A stretch of DNA of 64,000 bases from Nitrosospira sp. Is2 (lineage in GTDB: Bacteria > Pseudomonadota > Gammaproteobacteria > Burkholderiales > Nitrosomonadaceae): contig NZ_CP137134.1 in the NCBI RefSeq assembly GCF_033095785.1, positions 3,162,001 through 3,226,000 on the forward strand, in the 5' to 3' direction. A program made the translations under genes and the position numbers. This document shows, piece after piece, positions 61,625-64,000 of the stretch. Under the pieces are notes generated by a model, which was given only the letters and a program-made list of their open reading frames with translations, had not been told where the DNA came from and made no database searches. Positions within the stretch are counted from its first letter, which is position 1, and every line of letters starts with the position of its first letter.

Positions 61625-64000
61625 TCATCTTTTCCGCATCAATTCCGTGAACTGAGCTGAGGGCAGCGGCGGGCTTGCCAGGAACCCCTGGTACATGCTG
61701 CAGCCGTGCCGTGCGAGATAATTCCTCTGTGCCTCCGTTTCCACTCCTTCGGCAATCACCTTGAGTCCCATGCTTTTCGCAAGAATGATGATGGCGCGAA
61801 CGATGGTCGCGTCATGAGGATTCGTAAGCAGTTCTCTAACGAAGGATTGGTCGATTTTTACCCAGTCCAATGGGAGGCGTTTCAGATAGTAAAGCGAGGA
61901 ATAACCGGTGCCAAAGTCGTCCAATGCAAAACCGACGCCCACGGCTTTCAGTGCGGTCATTTTTGCAATCGTGTCTTCAATATTGCGCACCAGCAAGCTT
62001 TCGGTAAGCTCGAGCTTAAGTTTTCGGGGATTGGCGCCGGTGCGCGCCAGCGTCTCAAGTATTTGGGGGACAAAGTCCGGCTGGCGGAACTGGAGCGGGC
62101 TCACGTTCACCGCGAGATCAAGTTGCGCCATCTCCGGTTCCCCCGCCCATGCCGCCAGCTGCGCGCATGCGCTGTCCAGTATCCAGCTACCCAGGGGAAG
62201 AATCAGCCCCGTTTCTTCGGCGTGGGAAATAAAGTCGGCTGGCGATATCAGACCGCGCCGCGGGTGCTGCCAGCGCACCAACGCTTCGGCACCCACCACA
62301 CGACGCCCTTTTACCTGGGGCTGAAAGTGAAGAACGAACTCATTCCGCTCCCAGCTTTTGTGCAGGTCTGATTCCAGAACAACGCGGTCATTGATCGCCG
62401 ACTGCATATCCGGCGTAAAGAGGCATGCAGAATTACGCCCCGCCGCCTTGGCTTGATACATCGCGAGGTCGGCCTGCTTAAGCAGCTCATCCATTGCGGC
62501 CGATTGATCATTGAAGACTGCAATACCGATGCTCGGGGTGGTGTTATGGTTATGACCTCGTAAAGTAAAAGGTTTCCGGAAAGCCGCAACAATTCTGTCG
62601 CAGATTGCGCGTATCTGCGCAACGGCTTCCTCCGGTTGGGGGCTAAACCCACCCACCAGTATAATAATGAACTCATCTCCTCCCAGGCGGGCCACCGTGT
62701 CGCTGTCGCGCACACAAGAAATAAGACGAGGCGCAACCTGCTGCAGCAACAGATCACCGACGTCATGACCGAGGGTATCGTTGAGTAACTTGAAATTATC
62801 CAGATCGATAAACAGCAGCGCACCAGTCTGGTGCTTGCGCCCGCTGATCGCCAGCGCCTGCTTGAGCCGGTCCAGCAGGAGCTGCCTGTTCGGCAGGCCG
62901 GTCAAGGAGTCGTAGAACGCGAGATGGTGAATCTCCTTTTCCGCCATCTTGCGCGCCGAAATGTCGGTATTGATCGAAAGAATGCGCTGAGGCCCCTCCT
63001 CATCGTCTCGCACCAACGTCCAATGCACCTCTGCGGTTAAGGGACTTCCATCCTTGTGGCGTTGCACTATTTCCCCATTCCACTCCCCGTCACGCAGTAC
63101 CTGCTGGAACGCTTCCCTGAAGGGAATGGGATCGTCATATATGACCTCCTCGACGGAGCGACCGATCACCTCGTCCGAGGTCCACCCATAAAGCCGCTGG
63201 GCGCCCTGGTTCCAGAACTGGATGCGGTGGTCGACACCCCGAACGATGATGGCGTCATTGGCCTTATCGAGCAATGAGGCCTGCTGGCGAATGTGCTTAT
63301 CAGCTTCGCGGCGCATCTTTTCAGCTCGTTTCCTTTCGGTAACGTCGCGGAAATAAACCGCGAGACCCTCCACGGAGGGATAGGCGCGAACTTCGAACCA
63401 TCCATCGAGCGGTGCGTAGAACTCCTCGAAGCTCACCGTACAGTTTTCGATCAGGGCCCGATGAAATTCGCGATAAAAAGGGCCGGCAATCGCTTGCGGG
63501 AATTCTTTCCAAATGTTCTTCCCGAGAAGCTCATCGGACGACAGGCGCAGCAGCCTTTGCGCTTCATTGTTCAGGTAGGTAAAACGCCATTCCCGGTCGA
63601 GCGTATAAAAAGCGTCAGTAATGCTTTCCAGTATGCGTTGAGTCCGAAGCGTTGCAATGGAAAGATCTTTTACGGCGGCCTGCTGTTCGTTAATTGCAGA
63701 CGCCAGCTCTACATTTGTCCTGGCGAGGGCCGTCGTTTTTTCCTTATTGGAGGAAAGCATGAAGACAACCACGGCCGTTAGAATGCTGACCAGAATTCCG
63801 CCAAACAGTATGAATTCGGATTCGGAACTGCTTACCGATTGTTCGAAGCCCGGACGGGAGCTGGCCTCAATGGTCCATATTTGACCGTATAAAGATACCG
63901 GGACTGTCCTCGTGTATTGAGGGAACGACGAATGCTCAAGCCGGTGCTTGCCGCTGTCGAAAAGCAAGGCATCCGGGGTAGTTGAGGCGCCATCAAAGAT
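61625..64000 (-). CDS. Membrane PAS-PAS-GGDEF-EAL protein (5' end outside window)
   Basis: The frame stays open to the right edge, so the N-terminus is missing. What remains starts with a probable CHASE-like periplasmic sensor end (VPVSLYGQIWTIEASSRPGF), a membrane helix (FILFGGILVSILTAVVVFML), a coiled coil, and two PAS domains (one ending YFRDVTERKRAEK, one with ANDAIIVRGVDHRIQFWNQG). GGDEF has the intact RLGGDEF (62670-62690); EAL has GAEALVRWQHP, DDFGTGYSS and EGVE. Both c-di-GMP synthesis and degradation are possible. Transcribed towards the response regulator gene (convergent). Confidence 0.92.
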   Translation of the reverse strand: MFDGASTTPDALLFDSGKHRLEHSSFPQYTRTVPVSLYGQIWTIEASSRPGFEQSVSSSESEFILFGGILVSILTAVVVFMLSSNKEKTTALARTNVELASAINEQQAAVKDLSIATLRTQRILESITDAFYTLDREWRFTYLNNEAQRLLRLSSDELLGKNIWKEFPQAIAGPFYREFHRALIENCTVSFEEFYAPLDGWFEVRAYPSVEGLAVYFRDVTERKRAEKMRREADKHIRQQASLLDKANDAIIVRGVDHRIQFWNQGAQRLYGWTSDEVIGRSVEEVIYDDPIPFREAFQQVLRDGEWNGEIVQRHKDGSPLTAEVHWTLVRDDEEGPQRILSINTDISARKMAEKEIHHLAFYDSLTGLPNRQLLLDRLKQALAISGRKHQTGALLFIDLDNFKLLNDTLGHDVGDLLLQQVAPRLISCVRDSDTVARLGGDEFIIILVGGFSPQPEEAVAQIRAICDRIVAAFRKPFTLRGHNHNTTPSIGIAVFNDQSAAMDELLKQADLAMYQAKAAGRNSACLFTPDMQSAINDRVVLESDLHKSWERNEFVLHFQPQVKGRRVVGAEALVRWQHPRRGLISPADFISHAEETGLILPLGSWILDSACAQLAAWAGEPEMAQLDLAVNVSPLQFRQPDFVPQILETLARTGANPRKLKLELTESLLVRNIEDTIAKMTALKAVGVGFALDDFGTGYSSLYYLKRLPLDWVKIDQSFVRELLTNPHDATIVRAIIILAKSMGLKVIAEGVETEAQRNYLARHGCSMYQGFLASPPLPSAQFTELMRKR

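Overview
The window suggests a motile betaproteobacterium. The evidence is GC-rich coding, FlhD/FlhC as flagellar master regulators together with FlhF/FlhG and FliA, two stator pairs, and a gene order motAB-flhBAF-flhG-fliA-motCD, flgNM/flgA, flgBCDEFGHIJKL. My best guess is a Nitrosospira-like member of the Nitrosomonadales. This is inference from gene content; no ribosomal or ammonia-oxidation marker is present to prove it.

Layout. (1) 1-18.7 kb, minus strand: an insecticidal-type Tc (ABC) toxin operon. It reads leftwards as a fused TcB-TcC protein (2669 aa), a 49-aa orphan ORF, a very large TcA front part (2696 aa) and, joined by an ATGA overlap, a separate TcA rear part that leaves the window. 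The TcA front part carries a repeat block that looks like a seven-bladed lectin propeller. The fused TcB-TcC ends in a variable C-terminal region I do not recognise. (2) 19.3-22.8 kb, plus strand: two secreted GH13 alpha-amylase-family enzymes. (3) 23.2-24.4 kb, minus strand: a compact three-gene cassette that starts with a ribbon-helix-helix-like plus RAMA-domain protein; no named system is recognised. (4) 25.1-28.4 kb: tRNA-Leu(UAA), a small exported coiled-coil protein, a decayed strictosidine-synthase/SMP-30-like pseudogene and an RTX calcium-binding-repeat protein. (5) 29.0-31.3 kb: a PAS-PAS-GGDEF-EAL protein. (6) 32.4-57.1 kb: the flagellar and motility locus. (7) 57.3-64.0 kb: an EAL-HDOD protein, a thioredoxin-like protein, a NarL-type two-component pair and a second PAS-GGDEF-EAL protein cut by the window end.

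How the genes work together. FlhDC should switch on the class II genes (export gate FlhA/FlhB, FlhF/FlhG, FliA, and the rod, hook and ring genes). FliA, held by FlgM until hook completion, should then drive late genes; sigma-28-like sites are visible before flgM and flgK. MotAB and MotCD supply two stator types, and the cyclic-di-GMP proteins on both flanks are placed to link motility with attachment. The Tc operon, the amylases, the RTX protein and the RAMA cassette look like accessory functions: antagonism or host interaction, polymer use and possibly DNA-modification recognition.

The least explained parts are the TcB-TcC C-terminal effector region, the propeller insertion in TcA and the RAMA-led cassette. 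No CRISPR array, intact insertion sequence or rRNA was seen.
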